From positions 248,828,731 to 248,892,730 of the forward strand of contig OZ005660.1 in assembly GCA_963930645.1 (NCBI GenBank): 64,000 bases of DNA, in the 5' to 3' direction. Below the pieces are notes generated by a model. The model was not told the origin of the DNA. It made no database searches and was given only the letters and a program-made list of their open reading frames with translations. The position numbers were made by a program, and so were the translations under genes. This document shows, piece by piece, positions 43,804 to 55,361 of the stretch; within the stretch, counting starts at the first letter, position 1; each line of letters opens with the position of its first letter. The stretch is from Salticus scenicus. Lineage: Eukaryota > Arthropoda > Arachnida > Araneae > Salticidae.

Positions 43804-45088
43804 CGGCACTAAATTTGTTCTGGATTAACCTCTGATAAAGTATAAGAGATTCAATAGCAATTAAATTATTTTATGATTATATATTACATAATTTATAAAA
43901 AATTATATATTTCCATCTGAAGTAAATCTAAAATACCAGTAAATTAGAAAAGATATTTCTGAATTTATAATTTACAAGGTTTTCCGTAACAGTTACTGAA
44001 ATAGTAATTGCAAAAAAATCCTAAGATCATTAAAGAAAATTTACACACCATCACTGCCAGTTACAGAATCAGATTGCAAAGAAGAAATATTCAGGGTTCC
44101 CACTCAATTTCAAGAATAAAATTACCTGACTTTTCCAGATGTATTTTTAGAAAATTCCGGTCACAAAATTTGATTTGTGACAAAAAAAAAAAAAAAAAAA
44201 AAAAAACTCTCAACATAAGACATAACATAGCTTGTGACATAAAAGACAAAATAGTAATGAAACTCGTGACTCATGGGAACGAACTCTATATTCACTTTCA
44301 GCCACGGAATAGTTAGAAAATCAGTAAGTATTTGAAATTTCAGAAAAACAAAGTTGTATTACATAACAAGAAATTAGCACTATTATACAAACAGCAATAA
44401 AAAAAATAAACGAAATTTTAAGGTCTCGAAACTACTATTGTGAACTTGTGTATACAACTCTTACTATTTGAAAAATTGTAAGAGAATGTGTAAAATGAAA
44501 TATATTAAATTCTTACGAAGACTATTACAACAGTATATCCGTTTTTTTTTTTTTTTTTTTTTTTTTTTTTGAGTATCACTTATATCGGTATAAGGATTTA
44601 TTATAAATATTTTAAACAAAATCACTAAAATATGTAAAATTCGCAAACATATCCGGCCTCAATTAGTAGTCAGGTCACATATACTGTATTACAATGCAAA
44701 TAAAGAAAAGATCAATGAAACAATTCTTACTCTAATATTTTGATAAAACCGCAAAAAAAAAATTAAATAATTTTTTGTTTGCAAACAGTCGTAGTACAGT
44801 CACATTTCGTTCCACATGATTTTGTTTTCATTCCTAATAAATATGTAACAAATACTTTACATTACTTTAAATTTCTGTAAAAGATAAAAAACAGTTTACA
44901 TTATTTATATAATTTATGCTTATCGAATAATACTCAAAACCTAGCTTTGAACTTAAAGAAATTTACAGCCTCAAGACAATATAGTAATATAGAAAATGCA
45001 ATATCATTACACATGCTCAATTTCAGAATGGAAAACAAATCTGTACCACAGACTAATAATCAATATATCATTATACTTAACTTATACA
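43804..45088. other. Intergenic AT-rich stretch with one transposon terminus
   Basis: At 44092 the sequence CAGGGTTCCCACTCAATTTC resembles a hAT-type end, with TACCTGACTTTTCCAG and GAAAATTCCGG following; no partner end was found. Long T run at 44543-44570. Confidence 0.4.

Positions 45089-45126
<38 letters not shown>
45089..45126. repeat. (AT)n microsatellite
   Basis: Unbroken AT repeat of about 38 bp. Confidence 0.95.
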
Positions 45127-45131
<5 letters not shown>

Positions 45132-45299
45132 ACAAATATATTTTAAAAACACTTACTTACTGATATAAATATGATTAATTATAATTATTATTAGTCTTTT
45201 ACTCGCAGAAGCCAATTCCTTTCCTATCCCATTAATGCGGTAAATAAAGAAAGAGTAAAGACATTCGCTGCGGACGCGCACGCGCTCTGATTCCCAATA

Positions 45300-45520
45300 T
45301 TAAACGTTGCCATATTTTGTAATTCATCAATCATACGCCAAGGCATTTTTCGCCAAAATTTGGCTTGATTTGGTCCATTCGAGTACAATGCGTAAATTCG
45401 CATCCTCGCCGAGGTAGGGAGGAATGACAAGTGGCGCCCTCAATATTTACCAAAAATTTAGATCACAGTTTCGTAGATTTCTCCCATTGGACCTTCAACT
45501 CCTATTAATATTACTCCGTG
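45300..45520 (-). mobile_element. CACGGAGTAA-family element, partial copy
   Basis: On the minus strand it starts CACGGAGTAATATTAATAGG at 45520 and matches the first 115 bp of the 47306 copy. It then continues through GCGAATTTACGCATTGTACTC, a block shared with the 21.9-kb copy but missing from the 47306 copy. The other end was not identified. Confidence 0.75.
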
Positions 45521-45923
45521 ATATATATATATATATATGTATGTATGTATGGAAATATAATAATTCATCATTAGAATGGCAATCAATAAACAAATTACAT
45601 GCACATATGTAAATAATATAACAGTCATTAAAAATTATCATAGTTTTCTAGCTTAATGCATTCTTTAAACCATTAGATCATAATTTTTATGATTTGTTTA
45701 TTCATTACTTTTTGAATTGATTAATTATTTATATTTTTCTTTGAATATTTTTGCTTACTTTAATGTATTAGTTTTATTTTACAAAACCTACATACTTAGA
45801 AAAACTAAATTTTCTTGAAAATCCACAACTCTAAAAATAAATTGTATGCATTTTTCCAATGCATAACATATATATGTACGTATATATGTCCATACATACA
45901 TACATAAATAATGTTCATCTTGC
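45521..45923. other. Intergenic AT-rich stretch
   Basis: (AT)n and TATG repeats at 45521-45550 and TACA repeats at about 45890-45905. No gene is supported. Confidence 0.5.
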
Positions 45924-46075
45924 CAGTGGCGGATCCAGAACTTGACTTTTTTGGGGGGCTAAGATTTTTCAAAGTGTTTTTCTAGACCAATAAAAAATTT
46001 ACAATTGCAAAATTCAATTATGAATGACAGTGTTTAGGGGGGGGGGGCTTCAGCCCCCTAGTCCCCCCCCTTTAA
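45924..46075 (+). mobile_element. hAT-like MITE, CAGTGGCGGAT family, copy C, truncated
   Basis: Begins CAGTGGCGGATCCAGAACTT and runs to CCCCCCCTTTAAG. The last 12-15 bases of the right end and the target duplication are missing. Confidence 0.85.
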
Positions 46076-47305
46076 GAATATGAGCTTACTGCTATAAATT
46101 AGAATGTTTTATTAGACAACAGAAGCGAGCTATTTTCAATAATGTATTGAAAATATTAATTCCTTTTTTATTCCTCTGAACAAACAGCTTTAAAATTTTT
46201 AAACAGAATAGCCCTTGCTTTAAATCACAAGATGGTCAGAGCTCATGATTTATTCAACATAAAGTAATATTACTAACAAACTGAAACATGCTGAGTCATT
46301 TCATGACAATGATTTATTGAAACTGAAAATCACATATTTGCTTAACGACTGTCCCTGTGACAGAAAATTTTTATGCTTTCTGTGATAAGCCTCGTTCGTT
46401 CAACCTTTTCTGCAAGACAATATTGACATATTTTCTAATTTACACATAATATGTACCCATAAATATAAAGATATCGGTATTATTAATAGACTGTTAAAGA
46501 ATCTTTAAATATAAGACATGAGTTTCTATATTTTACTGAAATTTAAGAGTATCGTTAATTTTTATGAGCAAGTGATAATTTCTTTTCTGCAACAATGTCG
46601 CTGTGTCACCTGAATTCTACCACAAGGATGCGTGCTAATCAAAAATTGTAACTATGAATAAATATAATTTTCTATTTTAATTTATTACATACGAACAAAT
46701 AATCTTCATTGTTTCTGCTGTATGATTCGCCATGTTTATTCTAATTATCTGATGCAATAAGTGATTCAAAGAAATAGGAAATAAAACTACAAAGCGGACT
46801 ATAAGTCAAGCATACAAATCTGATGTATATGTTATCAATAAAACATAAAACTATAAAAAAATTGCTCTTTAGCTTCTGCTCAATTTTACATTTGTGAAAT
46901 TACCATGCTAATTTCATAACAACACAATACTTACTGCTTTATATTTAATTCTGAATTTGTCATGGCACAAAATTCAATGTCAGTTAAAGGCAATTAATAC
47001 AACATGAATATAGAAAAGCACTACAAATTATGTGGTAAATATCTGAGAAGCATTTATTTACTTTATTACATTAGGTTGAAACTATGTACTCAAATATAAA
47101 AAATGCATAAGGTTAAGTTATTTACATTTTATGAAAAAAAAATTGAAATGGGTAATAAAGGAATGAATTATTTAGATATAAATAATAAATATATATTTTT
47201 TGGGAAACATGTTATTTCTTTTAGTAGTTCACAACTGGCAGAAAATATAAATTGTTTTAAGCATCTTCAGATACTTCTCCTGCATTGTGGTTTTTAAATG
47301 CATAG
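46076..47305. other. Intergenic AT-rich stretch
   Basis: No gene, terminal repeat or tandem array is recognised. Its last eight bases (ATGCATAG, 47298-47305) are the target duplication of the next element. Confidence 0.5.
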
Positions 47306-48194
47306 CACGGAGTAATATTAATAGGAGTTGAAGGTCCAATGGGAGAAAGCTACGAAACTGTGATCTAAATTTTTGGTAAATATTGAGGGTGCCACTTGTC
47401 ATTCCTCCCTACCTCGGCGCGGATACACTGTTGTTTTCAATAGATTTTGCTGGAGTACATTTAAAATTTTTTATTTTAAGCAATTTAATTTCTTTGTAAG
47501 TTCTTAAAACTGCATAATTCAGATGTTTCAAATAAATGTTTCGTCCCTAGTTGTAAAACAGGCTATGATAGTGATAAGAAAAACAAAAAAAAAGCCTTAG
47601 GGGAAAAATAAAGTCCGAGTTCGTGTTTTCTGCACCTAAAGTAAGTTTATTTTTTTTCTTTACAAAATTTCATCCATTCTCCTTCCTCCCAATTATCTGT
47701 TTTAGCTAGCTTCGGTTCATAAGAATCGTCATTTTTTAAAAGCTTTCTTTCAAAGTAAAATTAGTATAAAATGGCTCCAGTGGCGGATCCAGAACTTAAC
47801 TTTTGGGGGGGGCTAAGACTTTTCAAAATGTTATTCTAGACCAATAACAAATTTACGATTGCAATATTCAGTTGTGAATGTCAGTTTTTTTTTTTTTTTT
47901 TTTTGGGGGGGGGGCTTCAGCCCCCTAGCCCCCCCCTTAAATCCGCCACTGAATGGCTCTTAAAAAAAACATGTTGGTTTGAATACTCTATTTAATGAAA
48001 TTTGCTTTCAATCGAAATTTTTTCAGCTTGATATTATTTTAAAAAAAATAATTAAAACGAGACATTTCCCCATTGAATAACATTGCGGAAGCTGGAGAGA
48101 AGGAAGGATTGCACGCTGGCGCCATCTGTAAACATTATAAAACAACATCACAAAATTTCAGCGTTACCTTCTTCTCCTGTCTTTTTACTCCGTG
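47306..48194. mobile_element. CACGGAGTAA element, complete copy (889 bp with nested MITE)
   Basis: Ends CACGGAGTAATATTAATAGG and, inverted, CACGGAGTAAAAAGACAGG. Perfect 8-bp target duplication ATGCATAG (47298-47305 and 48195-48202). Removing the nested MITE and its duplication leaves about 707 bp. The join CCTCGGCG/CGGATACAC at about 47412-47425 marks an internal deletion relative to the 21.3- and 45.4-kb copies. No transposase. The 8-bp duplication suggests the hAT group. Confidence 0.9.
47778..47951 (+). mobile_element. hAT-like MITE, CAGTGGCGGAT family, copy D (174 bp), nested
   Basis: Ends CAGTGGCGGATCCAG and TTAAATCCGCCACTG. Perfect 8-bp target duplication AATGGCTC (47770-47777 and 47952-47959). 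The homologous site near 21490-21500 shows the uninterrupted target inverted (AAGAGCCATTTTA). A T run of about 20 bp lies inside. Confidence 0.95.
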
Positions 48195-48202
48195 ATGCAT
48201 AG

Positions 48203-48829
48203 TTACATTATAAGCTGAAGCTTCATTTCATTTTACTAAATTATTCCAGATAAACTATGCTAGTTACGTCATGCAATCTTTACTAAAAAATATATATATA
48301 TACATATATATAATTAAAAATTATACAATAACAATTTTTTATTAAAATTCAACTTAAAATAAAGAAAATAAAAATAAGAAGTAAATTTGCTTTTTTAAAG
48401 TTATAATACACTGCAATAATGAGAGTTAGCTTTTAAGAATCTGTTAATAACTTAAAACTTAAAGGACAATTGTCAGGAAAGTTTAATTTTTATACAAATA
48501 AAATAAATTCTACAAGTAATTTTGAAATCTGTATAATGTGCGTAGCTTTTAAAATATTGCCCACACAGCACATACGTCCAAATTTTGTTCATTTCTCGTC
48601 TCGTACGTTGAAAACACGTCCCTCCAGAGAACTGACATCCCATTTTTGTCACATGCTCACATAAATTCAACCATCATGTTGAAAGTATGTGTCGTGAGTA
48701 ACCAAATTTGGACATACATTATAAGAAAAATATCTTGGAAGTAATGTGTTCCACAATTGAGCCACAATGAAGTGTCCTTTTACGTTGAATTCAACAAGCA
48801 TGCAGCGTACTTTTTACTAAAACGGAACG
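48203..48829. other. Intergenic DNA upstream of a promoter-like segment
   Basis: (AT)n-like run at 48290-48312. From about 48580 the sequence becomes less AT-rich and CpGs appear (CTCGTCTCGTACG). Confidence 0.4.
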
Positions 48830-48900
48830 AGCAACTGGGCATGCGCATTCAACCAACCATTCCACTTGTGGCTTCGCTTTCGCCCGCCGCCATGTTGTCA
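48830..48900 (+). promoter_or_regulatory. TATA-less promoter with NRF-1-like and YY1-like sites
   Basis: GGGCATGCGCAT (48838-48849) resembles the NRF-1 palindrome TGCGCATGCGC, and GCCGCCATGTTGTC (about 48886-48899) fits the YY1 pattern CCGCCATNTTG that often overlaps the start of housekeeping transcripts. The segment is the most CpG-containing in this part of the window. It is followed by a strong splice donor, which supports a plus-strand start near 48890. Confidence 0.45.
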
Positions 48901-49081
48901 TTTTGATTATGTGAAAATGCGAAAGAAGAAATAATTGCGTCGTATAATTAATGTTATGATTGTAGATTTCGAAGATATCGTCATATATGCTGTATTGTCC
49001 ACCGTCGCCAAGCTTGTGACAACGATTTTACATTCTTGTTCTATACAGAATGTGAATGCGATCTGAAAATAATTGTCATAT
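48900..49081 (+). other. Candidate first exon with splice donor at 49082
   Basis: The stretch from the YY1-like site to CATAT is less AT-rich than its neighbours and ends at GTAAGTAT (49082-49089), a near-consensus donor. It holds several short upstream-type frames. One of 36 codons (48956-49066) has a hydrophobic middle (DIVIYAVLSTVAKLV). Another ATG (about 49056) is open into the donor. It is probably a 5' untranslated exon. No protein family is recognised. Confidence 0.4.
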
Positions 49082-49087
49082 GTAAGT

Positions 49088-51356
49088 ATCTAAAATAATT
49101 TTATTTTATTTTCATTTCTGATATTTGACTTTAATGTAATAATGCTTATTATACCTGAAAAGGTTTATTATTTGTAAAATTTAATTTCATGGGTGGTTTT
49201 AGTTTTTGTTTGTTGTGTATCATTTCTTATCCATTGATTTATCGATCCATAAATATTATTACATGGCCTAATGGACCTTTCTTTTATTTTAAGCAGGAAT
49301 GGAAATATCTGTAGAAGTATTTTCTTGTAAACTTAATCGGAATTTCCATTGCTTTTTAACCATTCAAGCATGCCTTTATCAGTTGATTAACTTTGATAAA
49401 CAATGCAAAAATGTGTTCATGAAAGCTTAAATTTATTTTAAAACTGTTGTAGTTTTATTTAACTCTCTCAAATTATATATAAAAAAAAAAATTAAGATTG
49501 ATTTCATTAATGAAAGTTGTTATTTAAGTATGAGAAATTCAGTAATTCTGAAGTTAATTTATGTCAATAACAACAGTAAAATTTTCGAACGAACCATAGA
49601 AAATGAGAATAAACAAAGATTTCTAATGAACTGCTTGTTCTGGTTTGGATTTTCTTATCTAGAATATGTATACTCTTTAACTTATTTTTCACGAGTAATT
49701 TTTTTCTTAAATATTATATATTTATATATATATATATAAAATATTATATATGTGCAATTTACAATTAAAAGCCAAACCATTAATTTCTCTTTCTCTGTTT
49801 TGAATCTCTTATCTACAATATGTATACTCTTTAATTTATTAAATTTAGTTATGTTTTTCTCAAGAGTAATTTTTTTTCTAAATGTTGTAAATATTATATT
49901 TATTGCACATATATTAAATATATATGTGCAAGTTACAATTAGAAGAGAAGCCAAACCATTAATTTCTCATTCTCTCACTTTTTATTTAATGATTTTAAAT
50001 TGGTATTTTTAGTCTTCTGCTATTTATGTATTAATACCAATAGCAGAAACAGTTGAGCCAACACTGTTAATTTAACAATCCATAAATGGGATACACTTAA
50101 TAATAAATCAATGCCGTAGCTAAAGAGTTATACTTTCTCCTTTGTAAATGTAAATTTTGCACATTTTATGAATTATATTATTTCTTTTTATTATACCAGA
50201 CCTGATCTCTGATTATACCAGACCTGATTCTCTGATTGCAGAATCTTGTTTTATTGTAGATAGATAAAAAATTCTTCCTGTGCACATGTGTATACGTATA
50301 TTTATATAAAGTTCAAAATTACAGTTAACATTATGTAAACTATGAAAATTGTAACTTCGTGTTGATGGTATTTTTTGATTAGGCTTAAATTTCGTTTTTA
50401 AAAATTAGATTTTTCTTGGAGGTAATTATTAAATGTAAACTATTACTCATGATATGTTTTTTCCTCCTACAGTTGGAATGTAAACTCTGAAATGTTTTTT
50501 TTTTTTTTTTTTTTTTTTCATCCTGTATACAATATTTATAAGCTATTTTTTTTTTTTTTAATTTTGGCCTTTTGTATTTTTCTTCCCAGATTATTTATTT
50601 AAGATGTTAATGAATATGTAAGGAATCTAGCTTTGGCCTGCAGTCTCCTAGCAGCCCTTCAGTTTAAATTTCAAGTTAATAAGTAAGACTTTCTGCATAT
50701 AACTCAGTACTAATCATTGCAAGACTGTTCTTTTTTTTTTTAAATCAAGATTTATTTGATTTTAATGATTTTTTAAAACTATTCATACATTATTGTGCAA
50801 CACTTGTATTTTATTCTGTGTATTTTTATGTATATATATGTAAATATTTACACTATCAATCATTTTACTTAAATTATAAATAATATTCTATTCCGATAGA
50901 AAAAATCCATGTAGGCATTTATTACCAATATTTCTATTCAAATTACTATCATTATAATATAAGAAATAATCTTATAACAGTCACAAATGCTGTAGTACGA
51001 GCCACTCAACCTGAGAATTTGTAGTACTATAATGTATTGAAATAAAGAAAGTCTGGTGGACTGCGGTAATTCTCGATCAATGTGTTTCTAGGTTAATTAA
51101 TGTTCACCCAGCTTATAATAGTATGCTTAAACAAAAATTAGAAAGTATTGTTAACAATTCAAGAACATTGTAGTTTAATGTACAAAATAAAAAAAAGTCG
51201 CCATCTTTGCTGAAAATTAATAAATAAAAATATACATTAAACTGCTACAAAAGCATCTTGAAAAAAGATTGTTTCTGAAAATCACACATTTTACTTAGAT
51301 TCTTAGTGGCACAACATTTCTATTTTTTTTTTTTTTTTAATGTTATTTTACAACTA
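49088..51356 (+). other. Intron-like or intergenic AT-rich stretch
   Basis: If the exon at 48900 is real this is intron. A pyrimidine-rich CTTTTATTTTAAGCAG (about 49281-49296) precedes an ATG at 49300 that opens 46 codons (MEISVEVFSCKLNRNF start), a weak candidate exon. Two similar halves at 49625-49740 and 49790-49930 share TATGTATACTCTTTAA and the same AT-rich tail. TACCAGACCTGAT is duplicated near 50198-50230. Confidence 0.35.
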
Positions 51357-51745
51357 TATATCTGTACTGATAAGTATAAAGGATTTAAGTCCAAAAATGT
51401 CGATTTTGAGTTAAGTACATAGTCAGACTCAGAAAAAAATTCTCTATCAATTGGTATAAAGGATTTAAATCCGTGTCCTTTAGTCTTTGAGAAAATCCAT
51501 TGGTAAAAAAAGATTCAAGTTAGAAATTTAGCATTAATCTTTAGTATAAAATATTTAATTCAATTTTTCCCTTTATTAAATGAAGATTGACAATCACTTA
51601 ACGGTATATAGTGTATAAATCAACATAATCCCTTTTTCCTAATCGATTCGGCTCATTAGTTTTTAGTTAGTTTAACTTTATTTTTCGTCTCCTGAAAAAT
51701 CAAGAATATGCACTTAAATCCTTTATACTTATCAGTACAGATATA
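51357..51745. mobile_element. MITE with 34-bp perfect terminal inverted repeats (389 bp)
   Basis: The left end 51357-51390 and right end 51712-51745 are exact inverses; they contain CTGTACTGATAAGTATAAAG and GGATTTAAGT. An internal partial copy of the end (GGTATAAAGGATTTAAAT, about 51454) is present. Flanks are AT repeats, so the target duplication cannot be read safely. No coding capacity. Confidence 0.88.
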
Positions 51746-52627
51746 ATATAAGCTTTTAAATTACGTTAATAATGTTTCTGTAATTTAGTATACTGGTTAT
51801 ACAACTATATTGATTTATACAACAGATTCTTTTTTTACCTATGTTTAAAATTATTTTAGACATATTTATCAATGTACATATATGTAGTGTGCATCTATAA
51901 TATATATTCATTAATGCACATCAAAAAATCATAATATGTATTTTGCTTAAAATTAAAACCGGTTTTGTTATAGGTTTCATATCAAAATCAAAATTATCTT
52001 TCAAGCTATTTCAAAATTTTGTAGTAAGCATGACTAATGACTAATTAAGATCAAGATTACTAAGTATTGTACTGAATGCTAATAAATTAAATTGTATTTT
52101 ATTGTACACACTTGTGATTTAAATTATACAGTTACATAAAAAGTTATTTATTTTTAACTGTTAACTTTAATACATTAAATCAAAGAAAAGTTCAAATGAA
52201 AGCCAACTATTTTATCTTTATTTCATAGTAAAAAAAAACTGTAATAACAGTAAATGGTTTTTTTTATAACTAAATGTTTAAATTAAAATATATAATAAAA
52301 CTGAAATATTTTTAATGGGTAATTGCAATACTTAACTATAAATCAAAGAAAAGTTCATATCAAAAACGTAGTAGTTTATCTTTATTTCATAGTAAAAAAT
52401 AAACTGTAATAATAATGAATGGTTTTATTTATTAAGGATATAATAAAAATGCATGGTTGAAATAAAATATATAATAAAATTAGGACAGTAATGCTATATA
52501 CATTATGCTTTTAAATGTTATAAAGTGTTTTGCCAATAAGTTTGGATGTAATTTCAAAACAAATAAAAATAGTAAATTAACTACTATGCTTATTAAAAAA
52601 AAAAAAAAAAAAAAAAACATTTATAAT
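51746..52627. other. Intergenic AT-rich stretch
   Basis: Two diverged direct copies of a block with AAATCAAAGAAAAGTTCA, TTTATCTTTATTTCATAGTA and ACTGTAATAA...AATGGTTTT are at about 52177-52260 and 52341-52425. A run at 52595-52617. No gene. Confidence 0.5.
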
Positions 52628-53055
52628 CAGGGGTCGATCCAGGCAAAATTTGGGTCCCTTTTGCGGCTCCTTCACAAAATTCCACACAGTAAAAAGGGGC
52701 CCTTCAGAAAATTCAAATTCATAAAAAGGTACCCTTCACAAAATTCAAATCCATACAAAGGGACCCTTCACAAAATTCAAATTTATAAAATGAGTCCCTT
52801 CACAAGATTTTTTGTTTTATAAAAAGGATCCTTTTATTAAATGTTTTCATATTTTCAGTATTATTTTTAATTTATGCCTTAATTTGGCTCAACGAAACTC
52901 TATTAACTTGATATTAAACATTACATAAAGTGATTGTAAAAACTGAAGATTTTACACAATATTTTACTTTTTCACAAAAGTATTTTATATTTCACAAAAA
53001 TATTTTGTTTTTCACAAAAAAGGGACCCAAAAATTAAAACATGGATTGACTCCTG
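52628..53055. mobile_element. Non-autonomous element with CAGGGGTCGATCC ends (428 bp)
   Basis: Ends CAGGGGTCGATCCAGG and, inverted, CAGGAGTCAATCCATG, each followed by TTGGGTCCC. Inside is a 32-bp tandem repeat with five units (TTCACAAAATTC-type boxes at 52671, 52703, 52735, 52767 and 52799). Once the next element is removed, ATAAT flanks both sides. The ends look hAT-like, but the short flank repeat leaves the class open. Confidence 0.75.
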
Positions 53056-53057
53056 AT

Positions 53058-53703
53058 CAGGGTTTAACCTGGCAAAAAAATTACTTTAGCATTTTAGCGA
53101 AAATAGGCAAGCACTATTTTAGTTTTTTCGAAAGTTAATTCTTTGGATACCATTGATTTCTTTTACTTAGCTTTGTTATCCTCAGTTTTGTTTTCTATTC
53201 CTTTTGTTCATTGATGATTTTAACCAAGCATCCATATTTGTGACTTTAAAAATATGAATCAGGGAAACTATGTTTTGATTTTATCAATGGAAAAAGAGGT
53301 ATTCATATCAAATGTGTAAAATGAAAAAGCAAATTAAAAATCAAGTAAAGTGTAGTGGTAGATAATCGTGAAATACTAGTGCTAAAAATGCTTCTATGAA
53401 GCAAATTCTGAATTCTAACATACTTTTAAATATTTTTGCATTTAAATTCAATCATTGAAAATTAAAAATAAATCCAAATTACTATATAAATAAGGATTCC
53501 CAATAATTTCAGTCCTTTCGTAGTTTTTGCCTGCAAATATTACAAAAAAATAAAAATAAAATAAAATTCTGAATTATTATATAGAGATATTTTATACAGT
53601 TATCCAGTTTTAGCATTTTAGCGAAATTCTGAGCGACTTGTTTTAGCAAAATATGATACCTTTTAGCAAAATGCTAAAAAAATGAATGGCAGTTTAAACC
53701 CTG
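53058..53703. mobile_element. hAT-like element with CAGGGTTTAA ends (646 bp)
   Basis: Ends CAGGGTTTAACCTGGC and, inverted, CAGGGTTTAAACTGCC, with repeated TTTTAGC boxes near both ends. Perfect 8-bp target duplication CTCCTGAT (53050-53057 and 53704-53711). The first six bases of that target are the last six bases of the element at 52628-53055, so it landed on that element's edge. Confidence 0.9.
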
Positions 53704-53711
53704 CTCCTGAT

Positions 53712-54469
53712 AATATGTAATTAAAATCAGGTTTATGTTAAAAATGACATTATTTGTAGTCCAAATTAATCAATATAGCTATCATTTGAACAAAAAATGT
53801 CCTGATCCGTAATTGCCCTGAGTTGGGGTGCGATCGATATTTACCCGGTTGCTGGGGCAATTACTGATCAATGAATTTTTTCAATTAAACAAACTTTTAA
53901 AACATTTTAATCAAAGTCTATATTTTATTGAATAAACACATGATAAAGCTTTAACCATGCTAAATTTGGTTAACATCAATTGTGATATTTTTAGAGTTAT
54001 TTAGATTAGATGTTTGTGTTTTTTGATCGGGAATTACCCTCGCCCACACTAAAATCTTATCCATGCTATGGAACGGATAAAATAATTTTGGAAAAGGGTA
54101 ATTTATTAGGGAAAATGACATCATAACTGAAACAATGTATTAAGAGGAAACTTTTACTCACACTTCCCAAACAAAATAAAGAGAATAAGGAGTTAAGAAA
54201 AAAAAAAGTAGGATATCTTAAAAAACTTATATTTAGGCTAAACTAATATAATTTGAATCAAGAAAATTTTTTCACACTATACCCATTAACAAAATTCACA
54301 TTTTCATTACCATCTTAATACTTTCACTTATTCTTATAACTTTTCTATATTGAGTCGGGACAATTCATTAAACAAGCAGTGACAGCTGCCTTGAACTGTA
54401 TGTAACTGATTATATATAATTAAATTTAATGGTTATGGAGTTTTTAAAAAAAATTTGGAGGCTTCAGCA
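53712..54469. other. Intergenic stretch
   Basis: Contains a GC-richer piece near 53805-53870 (GGGGTGCGATCGATATTTAC) without a recognised family. No gene is supported. Confidence 0.4.
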
Positions 54470-54477
54470 GGGACCGA

Positions 54478-55182
54478 TTTATTCCTGCGGAGGCCTAGGG
54501 CACTCATGTTTAATGGGCCCTTTCTTCTGAAACTTTAATATTTATAATCCTCTATTCTATTAATCTATACAGAGAAGATATTTTAAAGGTAAATATTTTT
54601 TTCTGCACATGATTATACAGTTTACCAAATGATTAAACACTGATTATCTATATTTAAATAACTGATAACTTAACATACTATCATTTTACGGCAAAGTATA
54701 TATTGTTCGAAATAATACAAACAATGATCAATTTCCATAGCGCACACAATGGAAATATTCACAATTAGTTAAAAAAAAAAAAAAAAAAATGTATTTTATA
54801 TATTATAGGATAAAAAATCAATAAACAAAAAAGTGTAACTTATGATGAAGCCAATGTACTATCTGTAAACTGATTCATGCACTAAATTAGACAGCATTGC
54901 AAACATGCCAACAGTTTAATTTATTCCAGAGGATTGTAAATACCTACCCTTTTAACATCACTTTATTTGTATTGATTTTTTTTTTTTTTTTTTTTTTTTT
55001 CAAATATGGTAGGACAAATAAGAGGCACACAGCACAATACTATTTCCATTTGTTGACGAAAAAATGAAAATTATCGATCATTACAGAAAATTTTCATTCT
55101 AACTATTTTTTTAAATGTATGGTGGAATTTCTTGAAGGCCCAAGGCATGTGCCCTGAATGCTCTGCCATAAGTCAGGTGCTG
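54478..55182. mobile_element. hAT-like element (705 bp)
   Basis: Left end CAGGGACCGATTTATTCC and right end, inverted, CAGCACCTGACTTATGGC; both lead into GGGCAC...GGCC-type subterminal sequence. Perfect 8-bp target duplication GGCTTCAG (54470-54477 and 55183-55190). The interior is AT-rich with no transposase. Confidence 0.85.
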
Positions 55183-55361
55183 GGCTTCAGGGCTTTTTAA
55201 ACACTACAATGTAAAATATGCCATTATTTTTAAAATATGTGTGCCAATATTAAAAGATATAAACTGATATGAGAACTATAAATAAGCAAGAAAATGTTTT
55301 CTTTTGTAAATATCAACTGCAAGGCTGGTAGAGACAAACTATCATATTATATATATATTAA

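Noticed and set aside
45224..45430. 68-codon minus-strand frame
   Set aside because: It covers part of the CACGGAGTAA-family copy and has no recognisable motif.
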